64,000 nucleotides of DNA from Intrasporangiaceae bacterium URHB0013 (GCA_000620545.1 JIBA01000003.1:96866-160865); one strand, 5' to 3'; counted from the first letter of the stretch, positions 34,716 to 48,062 are shown. A program made the numbers and translations. The notes: generated from the sequence alone by a model not told the origin.

Positions 34716-35975
34716 TCATCGGCCCGCGCCGAGGTCGAGCAGGCCCGGCGCGGAGTTCTCGGCGCGGCGGGCGTCCTGCTTGGAGACGCGGTCGAGGTAG
34801 GTGCGCGACTTGGCGACCTCGGTCTCGAGGGTCCCGATCGTCGCGGCCATGTTGTCGAGCGCCCGCACCTTGAACTGGTCGATGGTGTCCATCGTCTCGT
34901 AGATGTTGGCGAAGGCCTTCTGCAGCGACTCGATCGAGAGGGTCGAGCTCGCCGACTGCTCCTGGATGCGGGCGGAGTTCTGCTTGAGGGCCTCCGACGT
35001 GCGCTCGATGATGCCCGAGGTCGTCGTGTTGAGGGCGGTGATCTGGTCGAGCACGAGCTGCTGGTTGTTCAGTGCCTGGGCGACGATGACGGCCGTGCGC
35101 AGCGCCGAGACCGTCGTGGTGGTCGCGCGGTCGACGCCCTTGATGAGCTCGATGTTGTTCTTGATGATGATGTCGATGGCGAGGTAGTTCTGGATCGAGA
35201 CCGCGAGCTGGGTCAGCAGGTCCTGGTGCTTCTGGCGGACGTAGAAGAGGACGTCCTCGCGCAGCGCCTTGGCCCGTTCCGGGTCGGTGGACTCGAGGGT
35301 CGCGACCTGGGCGGCCAGCTTGGCGTCGAGCCGCTCGGCGACGTAGACGTACTGGTTGAGCCGTCCCATCGACTCCCAGAGGTTCTTCTTCTCGAGGTTG
35401 AGGGCGACGTTGTCCTTGACGAGCTCGTCCTGGCCGGACTGGAGCGAGTGGAGGATGCCGTTGAGGTGGCTCTGGGCCGACTGGTACTTGCGGAAGTAGT
35501 CCGTGACCTTGTCGCCGAACGGGATCATTCCGAGGAACTTCTTCGCGCCCGCGGCCTGGCCGGGGTCGAGGTCCTCGACGGTGCGCCGCAGGTCGAGGAG
35601 CGTCTTGCCGACCTTGGAGTTGCCCGACAGGCCGCCCTCGTTGAGGGCCTTGACCGGCATCTGGAGCATGCGGTTGGACGACTCGGCGGCGAACTTCACC
35701 TCGTCGTTGCCCATGCTGCGCACGTCGGCGGCCTTGGTCTCCCACTCGGGTGAGCGGGCGGCGGCCTTGAGGAGCGAGTCGAGGTAGGTGTCGACCTTCG
35801 CATCGAGGCCGGGCAGGGCGGCCTCCGGGACGGCCGGGGCCATCTTCGGGGCCGTGGTCTCGGCCACGGCGGCCGTCGGAGCGGGGGCGGTGAGGATGAA
35901 CGCCTCGCCGGGCGGCGGCTCGAGCGGAGCGACCTGGGCGGGCGCGGCTGCCTGGGCGGCGGGCTGGTCAGTCAT
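34716..35975 (-). CDS. telA: TelA-family toxic anion resistance protein
   Basis: Cytoplasmic helical protein of 419 residues in the TelA family (named for tellurite resistance; biochemical role unsettled). After an Ala/Pro-rich N-terminus of about 55 residues come long coiled-coil segments (FLGMIPFGDKVTDYFRKYQS; NNQQLVLDQITALNTTTSGI) typical of the family. GGAAGGAC lies upstream of the ATG. It is the first gene of the ten-gene operon and is separated from the next by 194 bp, so an additional promoter there cannot be excluded. Confidence 0.9.
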   Translation of the reverse strand: MTDQPAAQAAAPAQVAPLEPPPGEAFILTAPAPTAAVAETTAPKMAPAVPEAALPGLDAKVDTYLDSLLKAAARSPEWETKAADVRSMGNDEVKFAAESSNRMLQMPVKALNEGGLSGNSKVGKTLLDLRRTVEDLDPGQAAGAKKFLGMIPFGDKVTDYFRKYQSAQSHLNGILHSLQSGQDELVKDNVALNLEKKNLWESMGRLNQYVYVAERLDAKLAAQVATLESTDPERAKALREDVLFYVRQKHQDLLTQLAVSIQNYLAIDIIIKNNIELIKGVDRATTTTVSALRTAVIVAQALNNQQLVLDQITALNTTTSGIIERTSEALKQNSARIQEQSASSTLSIESLQKAFANIYETMDTIDQFKVRALDNMAATIGTLETEVAKSRTYLDRVSKQDARRAENSAPGLLDLGAGR

Positions 35976-36067
35976 CTGGAACGGGTCCTTCCCTCGCGTG
36001 CCGGCCACGTCGGCGACGCGACCGAAGTCCCTCGCCCGTCGGCACGGGCCCGCTGCACGGACCGTGG

Positions 36068-36093
36068 GACGTGCGCCGCATACGGCGCACGTC
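36068..36093. promoter_or_regulatory. Perfect 11-bp dyad upstream of telA
   Basis: GACGTGCGCCG and its exact reverse complement flank a CATA loop, 93 bp before the telA start. It may be an operator or an attenuator-like hairpin in the leader of the operon. It includes a variant of the recurrent octamer. Confidence 0.45.
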
Positions 36094-36218
36094 ACGCGCC
36101 TGCGGCGCGCTCGTCGGGCGTACGGCCACTCTACGTGCCGTCCGCCTGCGACGGGTGGGCGAACGCGTGGGTTCCGTCGCCCGGCAGACCCCTTCGGACA
36201 AAGCCAGTCGGACAGGGC

Positions 36219-36262
36219 GCGACCGCGGCTCGGAGCCAGGGGAGGTCTCGAGCCGCGGTCGC
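36219..36262 (-). terminator. Hairpin terminator of the dioxygenase gene
   Basis: Perfect 14-bp arms (GCGACCGCGGCTCG and its complement) with a 16-base loop, 78 bp past the dioxygenase stop. Confidence 0.7.
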
Positions 36263-36340
36263 GCGCGTGGTGCACCCACACCTGTCGAACGGGTGTGGTC
36301 ACCGGTGGGTTCCGCTCGGCAGTCGGTGACCCCCTGGCGG

Positions 36341-37120
36341 TCAGTCGAACTGCCAGGAGCGCTTGCTCAGACCGAACCAGAAGCCGTCGATGACGCTCTT
36401 GTTGTCGAGTCCGCCGGACTCGTAGGCGGCGCCCAGGGTGACGAAGAGCGGCGCGAAGTGCTCGGTGCGCGGGTGGGCCTCGCGGGCAGCCGGAGCCTTG
36501 TCGAGGAAGTCGAGCAGGCTGTCGACGTCCTCGGCCTTCATGGCCTCCTGGGCCCAGTGGTCGAACTCGGCGCTGGCCCGCGGGGGCAGGGCGTCGGCGC
36601 CCGCGTGGGGGTTGAACCAGCGCAGGTTGTGGGTCGTGAAACCCGACCCGACGATCATCGTGCCCTGCTCGCGCAGCGGCGCGAGGCGACGGCCGATCTC
36701 GAAGAGACCGCGGGGGTCCAGCGTCGGCATCGACATCTGGAGCACCGGCACGTCGGCCTCGGGGAACATCTCCTTGAGCGGGACGTAGGCCCCGTGGTCG
36801 AGACCGCGGGCCTCGTCGCGGTGCACCTGGTGGCCGGGCCACGTGAGCAGCTTCGTCACGTCGTCCGCGAGCGAGGGTGCAGCGGGCGCGTCATAGGTGA
36901 CGTCGTAGTACTTCTGCGGGAAGCCCCAGAAGTCGTAGGTCAGCGGGGCTCCCGTGGTGGAGCCGAGGGTTGTCGGCGCGTCCTCCCAGTGCGCCGACAC
37001 CATGAGGACGTCCTTGGGCTTGGGCAGGTCGGCGGACCATCCGGCCAGCTCGGCGGTCCAGCGCTCGTCGTCGGCGAGCGGCGGGGCGCCGTGGCTGAGG
37101 TAGAGCACGGGGGCTGACAT
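36341..37120 (-). CDS. Class III extradiol ring-cleavage dioxygenase (DODA/YgiD-like)
   Basis: Predicted metal-dependent dioxygenase, 259 residues, of the LigB/4,5-DOPA dioxygenase family. Candidate metal and active-site histidines are in LSHGAPP (about residue 9), SAHWE (about 44), LDHGAYVPL (about 109) and TEHFAPLFV near the C-terminus. The physiological substrate is unknown. The start has a strong GGAGG 8 bp upstream. The AT-rich stretch at about 37136-37158 (TAGTTTAGAGTTCAAC on the coding strand) is the likely promoter and possible regulator site. Confidence 0.88.
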   Translation of the reverse strand: MSAPVLYLSHGAPPLADDERWTAELAGWSADLPKPKDVLMVSAHWEDAPTTLGSTTGAPLTYDFWGFPQKYYDVTYDAPAAPSLADDVTKLLTWPGHQVHRDEARGLDHGAYVPLKEMFPEADVPVLQMSMPTLDPRGLFEIGRRLAPLREQGTMIVGSGFTTHNLRWFNPHAGADALPPRASAEFDHWAQEAMKAEDVDSLLDFLDKAPAAREAHPRTEHFAPLFVTLGAAYESGGLDNKSVIDGFWFGLSKRSWQFD

Positions 37121-37406
37121 GGCGATTCCTCCAAGGTTGTTGAACTCTAAACTATCACGGGAACGCCACCACGGTCGACATCATTCCCCGACCGCGTATG
37201 CCGCAGGGCCGGTTTCGCAGCAGCGGGCGGCGTCGCCCGCCGCCGCACCGAGGAGGGGCGAGCGGTCCGCGAGCGGGACGGCATACGCCCTCTCCGGCGG
37301 ATGTGGCGACAGCACACTCGGCGCGGGCTGTTACGGTCGGTCCGCGTCCACGTCGGGGCAGCGACGAATCCGCTGCACGTGAGATGCGGGAAGTTGAAGG
37401 TGCACC

Positions 37407-40184
<2,778 letters not shown>

Positions 40185-40194
40185 CCCACGTCGA

Positions 40195-40242
40195 CGAGTG
40201 AGCGCCGCGTCCCACCTCTCGGTGGGGCCTGGCGCTCACTCG
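40195..40242 (+). terminator. Two-tier hairpin terminator of topA
   Basis: Perfect 12-bp outer arms (CGAGTGAGCGCC and complement) enclose a second 6-bp hairpin (CCCACC-TCTC-GGTGGG). It starts 11 bp after the topA stop. Confidence 0.85.
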
Positions 40243-40354
40243 CCTGTGCTGGGCGCCCCCTCGAGTGGCCCATGGCGTATGCCGTCCCGTGGCCCATCGC
40301 GTATGCCGCCCGGTGGCCCTCCCGGCGCCGCCGTCCGCGCGCTAGCGTCGGGCC

Positions 40355-40891
40355 GTGATCGAGACCCGACGCCTCGAACCCGCTGACCGTGAGCGGTGGG
40401 AGGAGCTCTTCCGGGCCTACCTCCGCTTCTACGAGCGGGAGCTGGGCCAGCCGGCATATGACAGGGCGTGGCGCGAGATCGGTTCTGACGCAAGGCTGCA
40501 CGGCTTGGGTGCCTGGCTGGACGGTGAGCTGGTGGGGCTCGCGCACTTCCTCGTGCACCCCAGCTCGAGCGAGCCGGACCTCTGCTATCTCGAGGACCTC
40601 TTCACCGATCCTGCGGTCCGGGGCCGGGGTGTTGCGAGGGCTCTCATCGGCGCCGTGCGCGACCGGGCGCGCGAGGAGGGCTGCGGCAGCGTGTACTGGC
40701 AGACGCACGAGTCGAACACGCTTGCGCGACGGCTCTACGACGAGGTGGGGACCTTCGGGGGCTACATCGTCTACTCGCTGGCGGTCGACGGTGCCGGCGA
40801 CCGTGCTGGCAGCGGGGCTGGCTCTGGCGCTGGTGCCGGCGATGGTGATGGTGGTGGCGACAGGGGTGCCGAGGACGTCGGCGCGCGGTGA
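40355..40891 (+). CDS. GNAT-family N-acetyltransferase
   Basis: Acetyl-CoA-dependent acetyltransferase, 178 residues, substrate unknown. The acetyl-CoA loop is VRGRGVARALI at about residues 89-99, with the C-terminal family strand WQTHESNTLARRLYDEVG. The last 35 residues are an Ala/Gly/Asp-rich tail (SGAGSGAGAGDGDGGG) outside the fold. The GTG start lies 6 bp after TAGCGT (40343-40348), so the transcript is probably leaderless. Two GTATGCCG octamers (40277, 40301) lie upstream. Confidence 0.88.
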   Translation: MIETRRLEPADRERWEELFRAYLRFYERELGQPAYDRAWREIGSDARLHGLGAWLDGELVGLAHFLVHPSSSEPDLCYLEDLFTDPAVRGRGVARALIGAVRDRAREEGCGSVYWQTHESNTLARRLYDEVGTFGGYIVYSLAVDGAGDRAGSGAGSGAGAGDGDGGGDRGAEDVGAR

Positions 40892-40903
40892 GAGGCTGAG
40901 TCC

Positions 40904-41695
40904 ATGTCAACCGTTGTCTTCGTCCACGCCCACCCCGACGACGAGGCCTCGCAGTCGGCCGGCTCCATGGCGCGTGCCGTCAGCGAGGGGCACCGCGTCG
41001 TGCTCGTCGTCGCCACCAACGGCGACCACGGCGATGCGCCCGGCGACCTGGCCGAGGGGGAGACCGTCGTCGAGCGGCGCCGGGCCGAGGCCGCCGCCGC
41101 CAACGCCGTCATCGGCACCCACCGGGTCGAGTTCCTCGGCTACGCCGACTCCGGCATGAGCGGGTGGGCGCAGAACGACCACGAGGCCAGCTTCGCCCGG
41201 GCCGACACGGAGGAGGCGGCGCAGCGCCTCGCCGCGGTCCTGCTCGACGAGGACGCCGACGTCGTCGTCGGCTACGACTGGCACGGCGGCTACGGCCACC
41301 CCGACCACGTCAAGGTGCACGCCGTGACCCGGCGCGCGGCCGAGATCGCCGGCACCCCGCGCTACCTCGAGGTGTCGATGAACCGCGACGCGATGATCCG
41401 GTCGCACCAGGCGGCGGTGGCTGCGGGGTTCGACGTGGGGGAGTGGGACCCGAGCGCGCCGATGGACGACGGCAACCCGCTCGGCAGCCTCGAGAGCGAG
41501 CTGCACTGGGCCTGCGACGTCAGCGAGTTCCTCGAGGTCAAGCGTTCGGCGCTCAAGGCCCACGCGAGCCAGTCGGACGCGCAGGGGATGCTCCAGATGC
41601 CGGTGGAGATGTTCGCCGTGGCCTTCGCGTGGGAGCACTACCTCGAGCCCGGCCGTCCCGACGGGATGGTGGCAGGGTGGTTCCTCGACGGCTGA
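40904..41695 (+). CDS. PIG-L family zinc deacetylase (LmbE-like)
   Basis: Zinc-dependent N-deacetylase, 263 residues. The metal site is visible as HAHPDDE (about 8-14) and HPDHVKVH (about 130). In actinobacteria this family includes MshB and Mca of mycothiol metabolism. This one has the family signature but I cannot assign it to either; an uncharacterised LmbE-like deacetylase is the safer call. The ATG follows the GNAT stop by 12 bp and a -10-like GAGGCT by 6 bp, so it may be cotranscribed, leaderless, or both. Confidence 0.88.
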   Translation: MSTVVFVHAHPDDEASQSAGSMARAVSEGHRVVLVVATNGDHGDAPGDLAEGETVVERRRAEAAAANAVIGTHRVEFLGYADSGMSGWAQNDHEASFARADTEEAAQRLAAVLLDEDADVVVGYDWHGGYGHPDHVKVHAVTRRAAEIAGTPRYLEVSMNRDAMIRSHQAAVAAGFDVGEWDPSAPMDDGNPLGSLESELHWACDVSEFLEVKRSALKAHASQSDAQGMLQMPVEMFAVAFAWEHYLEPGRPDGMVAGWFLDG

Positions 41696-41710
41696 GCCGC
41701 CCGACCGTCC

Positions 41711-41730
41711 GGTAACCTACTCGCGGTAAC
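41711..41730 (+). promoter_or_regulatory. GGTAAC repeats upstream of the SCP2 gene
   Basis: GGTAAC at 41711 and 41725 flank CTACTCGC; the centre TACTCGCGGTA is nearly palindromic. It lies 28 bp before the SCP2-domain gene and could be an operator of a lipid-responsive TetR-type regulator (inference). Confidence 0.4.
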
Positions 41731-41757
41731 AATGCCGTTTCGTCCGGAGGGAACCCG

Positions 41758-42225
41758 ATGCCCGAGATCGACTTCAGGACCGCCACCGCCGAGCAGCTCG
41801 CCGCCGTCGAGCCCGGCGACTTCATCCGCATCGTCAAGGAGATGTCCGACACGGACGTCAAGCAGGTCATGGAGGGCGACAACCGCACGGCCATCGTCGA
41901 CGCGATCTTCGGGCGCATGCCCGAGCTCTTCCGCCCGGACCGTGCCGGCTCGACGACCGCCACGACGCACTGGAGCATCACGGGCCGTCCCGACGGCGGG
42001 GCCGACGAGTGGACCGTGCGCTTCGCCGACGGCACCTGCACCTCGGTCCCCGGTCACGACGGCGACTCCGCCCTCTCTCTGTCCATGTCGCCCGTCGACT
42101 TCACCAAGGTCATCACCAAGAGCGGCAACCCGGTGATGATGTTCATGACCGGCAGGATCAGGGCCAAGGGGGACCTCGGTCTCGCGGCCAACATCGCGAA
42201 CTTCTTCGACGTCCCCCAGGCCTGA
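41758..42225 (+). CDS. SCP2 sterol-binding domain protein
   Basis: Small lipid-binding protein of 155 residues with the SCP2 fold. Family features are the WTVRFADGTCTSVPGHDGDS strand region and the GNPVMMFMTGRIRAKGDLGL helix near the C-terminus, which lines the hydrophobic tunnel. It probably carries acyl-CoA or sterol-like lipids, in keeping with the acyl-CoA dehydrogenase gene 9 bp downstream. CCGGAGGG lies before the ATG. Confidence 0.88.
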   Translation: MPEIDFRTATAEQLAAVEPGDFIRIVKEMSDTDVKQVMEGDNRTAIVDAIFGRMPELFRPDRAGSTTATTHWSITGRPDGGADEWTVRFADGTCTSVPGHDGDSALSLSMSPVDFTKVITKSGNPVMMFMTGRIRAKGDLGLAANIANFFDVPQA

Positions 42226-42234
42226 GGGCTCGCC

Positions 42235-43449
42235 GTGGTGGAGTTCTCGCTCGCCCTCGACGACGACCAGACGGAGCTGCAGCAGTGGGTCCACGGCTTC
42301 GCCGCCGACGTCGTGCGACCCGCCGCCTCCGAGTGGGACGCCCGCGAGGAGACGCCGTGGCCCGTCATCCAGGAGGCTGCGAAGAGCGGGCTCTACGGCT
42401 TCGAGTTCCTGGCCCAGTGCTGGTCCGACCCGACCGGCATCTCGATCAACCTCGCCAACGAGGAGCTCTTCTGGGGCGACGCCGGGATCGGCATGTCGAT
42501 CTTCGGGACGACGCTCGCCGTGGCCGCGATCTACGGCTCCGGCACGCCCGACCAGATGGTGGAGTGGCTGCCTCAGTGCTACGGCGACGCGGACGACCCG
42601 AAGCTCGCGGCCTTCGCGACGACCGAGCCGCAGGCAGGCTCTGACGTCGGCGCCATGCGGACCCGCGCCCGCTACGACGAGGCCACCGACGAGTGGGTCC
42701 TCAACGGGCAGAAGGCCTACATCACCAACGGTGGCATCGCGAACGTCCACGTCGTCACGGGCGTGGTCGACCCTGAGCTCGGCTCTCGGGGGCAGGCCGC
42801 GTTCGTCGTCCCGCCCGGCACGAAGGGTCTCGAGGGGGGCAGGAAGCTGCGCAAGCTGGGCCTGCGGGCTTCGCACACGGCCGACGTCTTCCTCGACGAC
42901 GTGCGCGTGCCCGGATCGTGCGTGCTCGGCGGCAAGGACAAGCTCCACGAGCGCCTCGCTCGGGGCCGGGAAGGGGGATCGTCCAGTGGGCAGGCGGCCA
43001 TGCGCACGTTCGAGATCTCACGACCCACGGTGGGTGCCCAGGCGCTGGGCATCGCGCGGGCGGCATACGAGTACGCCCTCGACTACGCCAAGGACCGCGT
43101 CGCCTTCGGCCGGCCGATCATCGAGAACCAGGCCATCGCCTTCGCGCTCGCGGACATGAGGACCGAGATCGATGCCGCGCGGCTGCTCGTCTGGCGGGCG
43201 TCGTGGATGGGGCGCACCAACCAGCCGTTCACCGCGGCCGAGGGCTCGATGAGCAAGCTCAAGGCCGGTGAGGTCGCGGTGGCCGTGACCGACAAGGCGG
43301 TGCAGATCCTCGGTGGCGCCGGCTACGTCACCGATCACCCGGTCGAGCGCTGGTCGCGCGACGCGAAGATCTACACGATCTTCGAGGGCACGTCCGAGAT
43401 CCAGCGCCTCGTCATCGCCCGCGCCATCAGCGGCGTCCGCATCCACTGA
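42235..43449 (+). CDS. Acyl-CoA dehydrogenase
   Basis: FAD-dependent alpha,beta-dehydrogenase of acyl-CoA thioesters, 404 residues. Family signatures present: AAFATTEPQAGSDVGAMRTR, WVLNGQKAYITNGG, DRVAFGRPI, QILGGAGYVTDHPVER and YTIFEGTSEIQRLVIAR (the last spans the C-terminal FAD/substrate segment). Chain-length preference cannot be read. Two adjacent GTG codons (42235, 42238) could start it. It forms a short operon with the SCP2 gene. Confidence 0.95.
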   Translation: MVEFSLALDDDQTELQQWVHGFAADVVRPAASEWDAREETPWPVIQEAAKSGLYGFEFLAQCWSDPTGISINLANEELFWGDAGIGMSIFGTTLAVAAIYGSGTPDQMVEWLPQCYGDADDPKLAAFATTEPQAGSDVGAMRTRARYDEATDEWVLNGQKAYITNGGIANVHVVTGVVDPELGSRGQAAFVVPPGTKGLEGGRKLRKLGLRASHTADVFLDDVRVPGSCVLGGKDKLHERLARGREGGSSSGQAAMRTFEISRPTVGAQALGIARAAYEYALDYAKDRVAFGRPIIENQAIAFALADMRTEIDAARLLVWRASWMGRTNQPFTAAEGSMSKLKAGEVAVAVTDKAVQILGGAGYVTDHPVERWSRDAKIYTIFEGTSEIQRLVIARAISGVRIH

Positions 43450-43470
43450 CCCCACCAGATCCCCTTCAAC

Positions 43471-43641
43471 CGTCGAAAGGCCAAAGTTCGCGGCTCCAGC
43501 CACGTCGAAAGGCCAAAGTTCGCGGCTCCCAACCGTCGAAAGGCCAAAGTTCGCGGCTCCCCGCACGTCGAAAGGCCAGTTCTCGTCACGAGAACTGGCC
43601 TTTCGACTTTCTCCCACCCGCAGACTTTGGCCTCTCGACGG
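43471..43641. repeat. 32-bp repeat array with inverted end copies
   Basis: Four direct units start at 43471, 43503, 43534 and 43566 (31-32 bp period), each opening CGTCGAAAGGCC; the first three continue AAAGTTCGCGGCTCC. The fourth runs into a perfect palindrome (43567-43607) whose right arm is an inverted copy. Another inverted copy, ACTTTGGCCTCTCGACG, is at 43624-43640. The array fills the gap between the convergent acyl-CoA dehydrogenase and icd genes. Confidence 0.85.
43567..43607. terminator. Perfect 20-bp palindrome, probable bidirectional terminator
   Basis: GTCGAAAGGCCAGTTCTCGT and its exact complement surround a single central base and are followed by TTT. The position between convergent genes fits a shared terminator built from the repeat unit. 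Confidence 0.65.
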
Positions 43642-43653
43642 TGGGGGGGTTGC

Positions 43654-45876
<2,223 letters not shown>

Positions 45877-45939
45877 CGCGGGTGCTCCGTTCGGGTTGCT
45901 GTTCGTGCCGGGATCCGGTCTTCGAGGATCCCCGAATAA

Positions 45940-45955
45940 ATCTTGATGTCAAGAT
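45940..45955. promoter_or_regulatory. Perfect dyad between icd and the serine hydrolase gene
   Basis: ATCTTGA and TCAAGAT flank a 2-bp centre. Read toward icd the dyad contains TTGACA, a consensus -35, so a bound protein would block icd transcription. Regulator unknown. Confidence 0.5.
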
Positions 45956-46044
45956 ATCCGATGCGGGGCGACCGTGGGGCCGCCGTCCCATCCTGCCGGG
46001 GTGCTCTGCGCCACGCCAAGGACTCCCGCCCTAGGCTGGAGCGG

Positions 46045-47463
46045 ATGAGCACCGACCCGCGAAGCGACGCCGACGCCCCGGCGGCCGCCGCCACGATCGA
46101 CCAGACCGTCGACCCGGCGACAGCCCGACACCTTCACCACCTGCTCGCGACCGAGCAGCGCCGCAGCCGTCTGCCGTCGGTCGCCGCCGGCATCGTGCGG
46201 GACGGTGGTCTCGTGTGGTGTGACGCAATCGGCACGCTCGACGGCCGGGGCGCCGGCGAGGCCGCCGACACCGACACGCAGTACCGGATGGGCTCGATCA
46301 CGAAGACCTTCGTCGCGGTCGCCGTGATGCAGCTGCGCGACGCCGGCCGCCTCGACCTGCTCGACCGGTTCGAGGACCACGTCACGGGATCGCAGCTCGG
46401 GGGTGCGACGATCGCGCAGCTGCTGTCGCACGGCGCCGGGCTGCAAGCCGAGACGAACGGGCCCTGGTGGGAGCGCACGCCCGGTGGCGACTGGGAAGCC
46501 TTGGCCGGCTCGCTCGCCGGATCGCCTGTGGGGCAACGCTTCCGGGCCGGTCGCCGCTTCCACTACACGAATGTGGGATACGCCGCCCTCGGTGAGCTCG
46601 TCGCCCGGGCCCACGGGAGCGACTGGTTCCAGGTGGTGCGCCGCGACCTGCTCGAGCCGCTGGGCATGTCCCGCACGACGACCCGCCCCACCGGCCGGGC
46701 CGCTCAGGGCCTCGCCGTGCACCCCTTCGCCGACGTCCTGCTGCCCGAGCCCGAGCACGACGCCGGGGCGATGGCCCCCGCCGGTCAGCTGTGGAGCACC
46801 GTGCGGGACCTCTCGCGCTGGGCCGCCTTCGCGGGCGGCGACACGGGCGACGTCCTCTCCGGCGACACGCTTGCCGAGATGTACGAGCCACACACGGTTG
46901 CCGACAGCCCCGGCCAGCCGTGGACGACGGCTCACGGGCTCGGCTGGCAGGTGTGGAACCTCGACGGCACGCGGTATGTCGGACACGGCGGCTCGATGCC
47001 CGGCTTCCTCGCGGGCCTGCGCGTCGAGGTGGAGAGCGGTGACGGGGTCGTCGTCCTCAGCAACACGACCAGTGGCATGGGCCTCGTGGGCCCGGAGCTG
47101 CTCAAGGCGTTCGTCGAGCGCGAACCGCGGACGCCCGAGCCGTGGCATGCCGCGGGGGACCCGTCCGCGCTGGAGCTCGTCGGGACCTGGCACTGGGGCC
47201 CCTCGGTGTCGACGGCGAGGATCGTCGGCGACCACCTCGTGCTCGGCGATCCCGGCCAGGCCCGCGGCTCGCGCTTCGCTGCGGCGGGCCACGACGCGTG
47301 GGTGGGGCTCGACGGCTACTACACGGGTGAACCGCTGCGGGTCGTGCGCGCCGCCGACGGCACGCCCTCGCACCTCGACCTCGCCTCCTTCCGCTTCACG
47401 CGTACGCCCTATGACCCGGCGGCCGACGTCCCCGGCGGCGTGGACGAGAACGGCTGGCGCTAG
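46045..47463 (+). CDS. Serine hydrolase of the beta-lactamase/class C family
   Basis: Beta-lactamase-fold serine hydrolase, 472 residues, with no signal peptide. The catalytic triad motifs are SITK (SxxK, nucleophile Ser), YTN (YxN) and HGG in the KTG position. Many such proteins are esterases or peptidases rather than resistance enzymes. After the hydrolase domain (about 30-355) is a small C-terminal beta domain. ATG 46045 lies 7 bp after TAGGCT (46032-46037), so the message is probably leaderless. The stop overlaps the next GNAT gene. Confidence 0.88.
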   Translation: MSTDPRSDADAPAAAATIDQTVDPATARHLHHLLATEQRRSRLPSVAAGIVRDGGLVWCDAIGTLDGRGAGEAADTDTQYRMGSITKTFVAVAVMQLRDAGRLDLLDRFEDHVTGSQLGGATIAQLLSHGAGLQAETNGPWWERTPGGDWEALAGSLAGSPVGQRFRAGRRFHYTNVGYAALGELVARAHGSDWFQVVRRDLLEPLGMSRTTTRPTGRAAQGLAVHPFADVLLPEPEHDAGAMAPAGQLWSTVRDLSRWAAFAGGDTGDVLSGDTLAEMYEPHTVADSPGQPWTTAHGLGWQVWNLDGTRYVGHGGSMPGFLAGLRVEVESGDGVVVLSNTTSGMGLVGPELLKAFVEREPRTPEPWHAAGDPSALELVGTWHWGPSVSTARIVGDHLVLGDPGQARGSRFAAAGHDAWVGLDGYYTGEPLRVVRAADGTPSHLDLASFRFTRTPYDPAADVPGGVDENGWR

Positions 47464-48062
47464 TGACTGGCTCGCCCGAGCTCACAGGGCTCGTGTGGCC
47501 GCGGCTCACCGACCGGCTCGCCCTGCGACCACTTACGCTCGACGACGTCGACGCCGTCCATGCGTTCCGCAGCCTGCCCGAGGTCGTCCTCCACCTCAGC
47601 CATGACGTCCTCACCCGCGAGCAGGTGCTGACCCGGATCGCTCAACGCATCGAGCGCGGCCGGCCGGGGGCCGCCGAGCCGCTCCTCGCGCTCGCCGTCG
47701 AAGAGCTGCGGACCGGCCGCGTCGTCGGTGACGTCATGCTGCGGCTCGAGCCGAGCCGCAGCATCGGGCGCACACCCACGCACGAGTGGGAAGGCACCAT
47801 CGGGTATGCGCTGCACCCCGACGTCCAGGGCCGTGGCCTGGCGGCCGAGGCCGCCGCAGAGCTGCTCGTCATCGGCTTCCGCGACCTCGGGCTGCGCCGG
47901 ATCACGGCCGACGCCTACGCCGACAACGTCGCCTCGAACCGCGTCCTGCGACGCCTCGGCATGCGGCAGGAGGCCATGATCCGCGCGAAGTCGCTCGGCA
48001 AGGACGGCACCTGGCTCGACGACAACTCGTGGGCGATGCTCCGCGACGAGTGGCCCGGCTGA
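47463..48062 (+). CDS. GNAT-family N-acetyltransferase (RimJ/RimL-like)
   Basis: Acetyltransferase of 199 residues resembling the RimJ/RimL group that modifies protein N-termini or small molecules; substrate unknown. Features: RLTDRLALRPLTLDDVDAVH at the start, acetyl-CoA loop VQGRGLAAEA at about 121-130, and ADNVASNRVLRRLGMRQEA. The GTG start overlaps the serine hydrolase stop (TAGTG), so the pair is translationally coupled. Confidence 0.88.
   Translation: MTGSPELTGLVWPRLTDRLALRPLTLDDVDAVHAFRSLPEVVLHLSHDVLTREQVLTRIAQRIERGRPGAAEPLLALAVEELRTGRVVGDVMLRLEPSRSIGRTPTHEWEGTIGYALHPDVQGRGLAAEAAAELLVIGFRDLGLRRITADAYADNVASNRVLRRLGMRQEAMIRAKSLGKDGTWLDDNSWAMLRDEWPG

Larger units (their letters stand above)
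35976..36340. other. Gene-free spacer upstream of the telA-pknG operon
   Basis: Holds the operon promoter region, one perfect hairpin with GCATACG in it (36068-36093), and the terminator of the dioxygenase gene (36219-36262) with a second small hairpin (CCACACC/GGTGTGG near 36270-36300). I find no convincing -10 and no ORF with a ribosome site. Confidence 0.6.

Noticed and set aside
43370..43617. Minus-strand frame with repeated ANFGLST peptides
   Set aside because: It is only a translation of the 32-bp DNA repeats and has no start signal.
43471..43641. Possible CRISPR array
   Set aside because: Units are 31-32 bp but nearly identical throughout; there are no variable spacers of constant length, no leader and no cas genes.
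46045..47463. Serine hydrolase as a beta-lactam resistance gene
   Set aside because: It has no signal peptide and HGG instead of KTG; family relatives are mostly esterases or peptidases.
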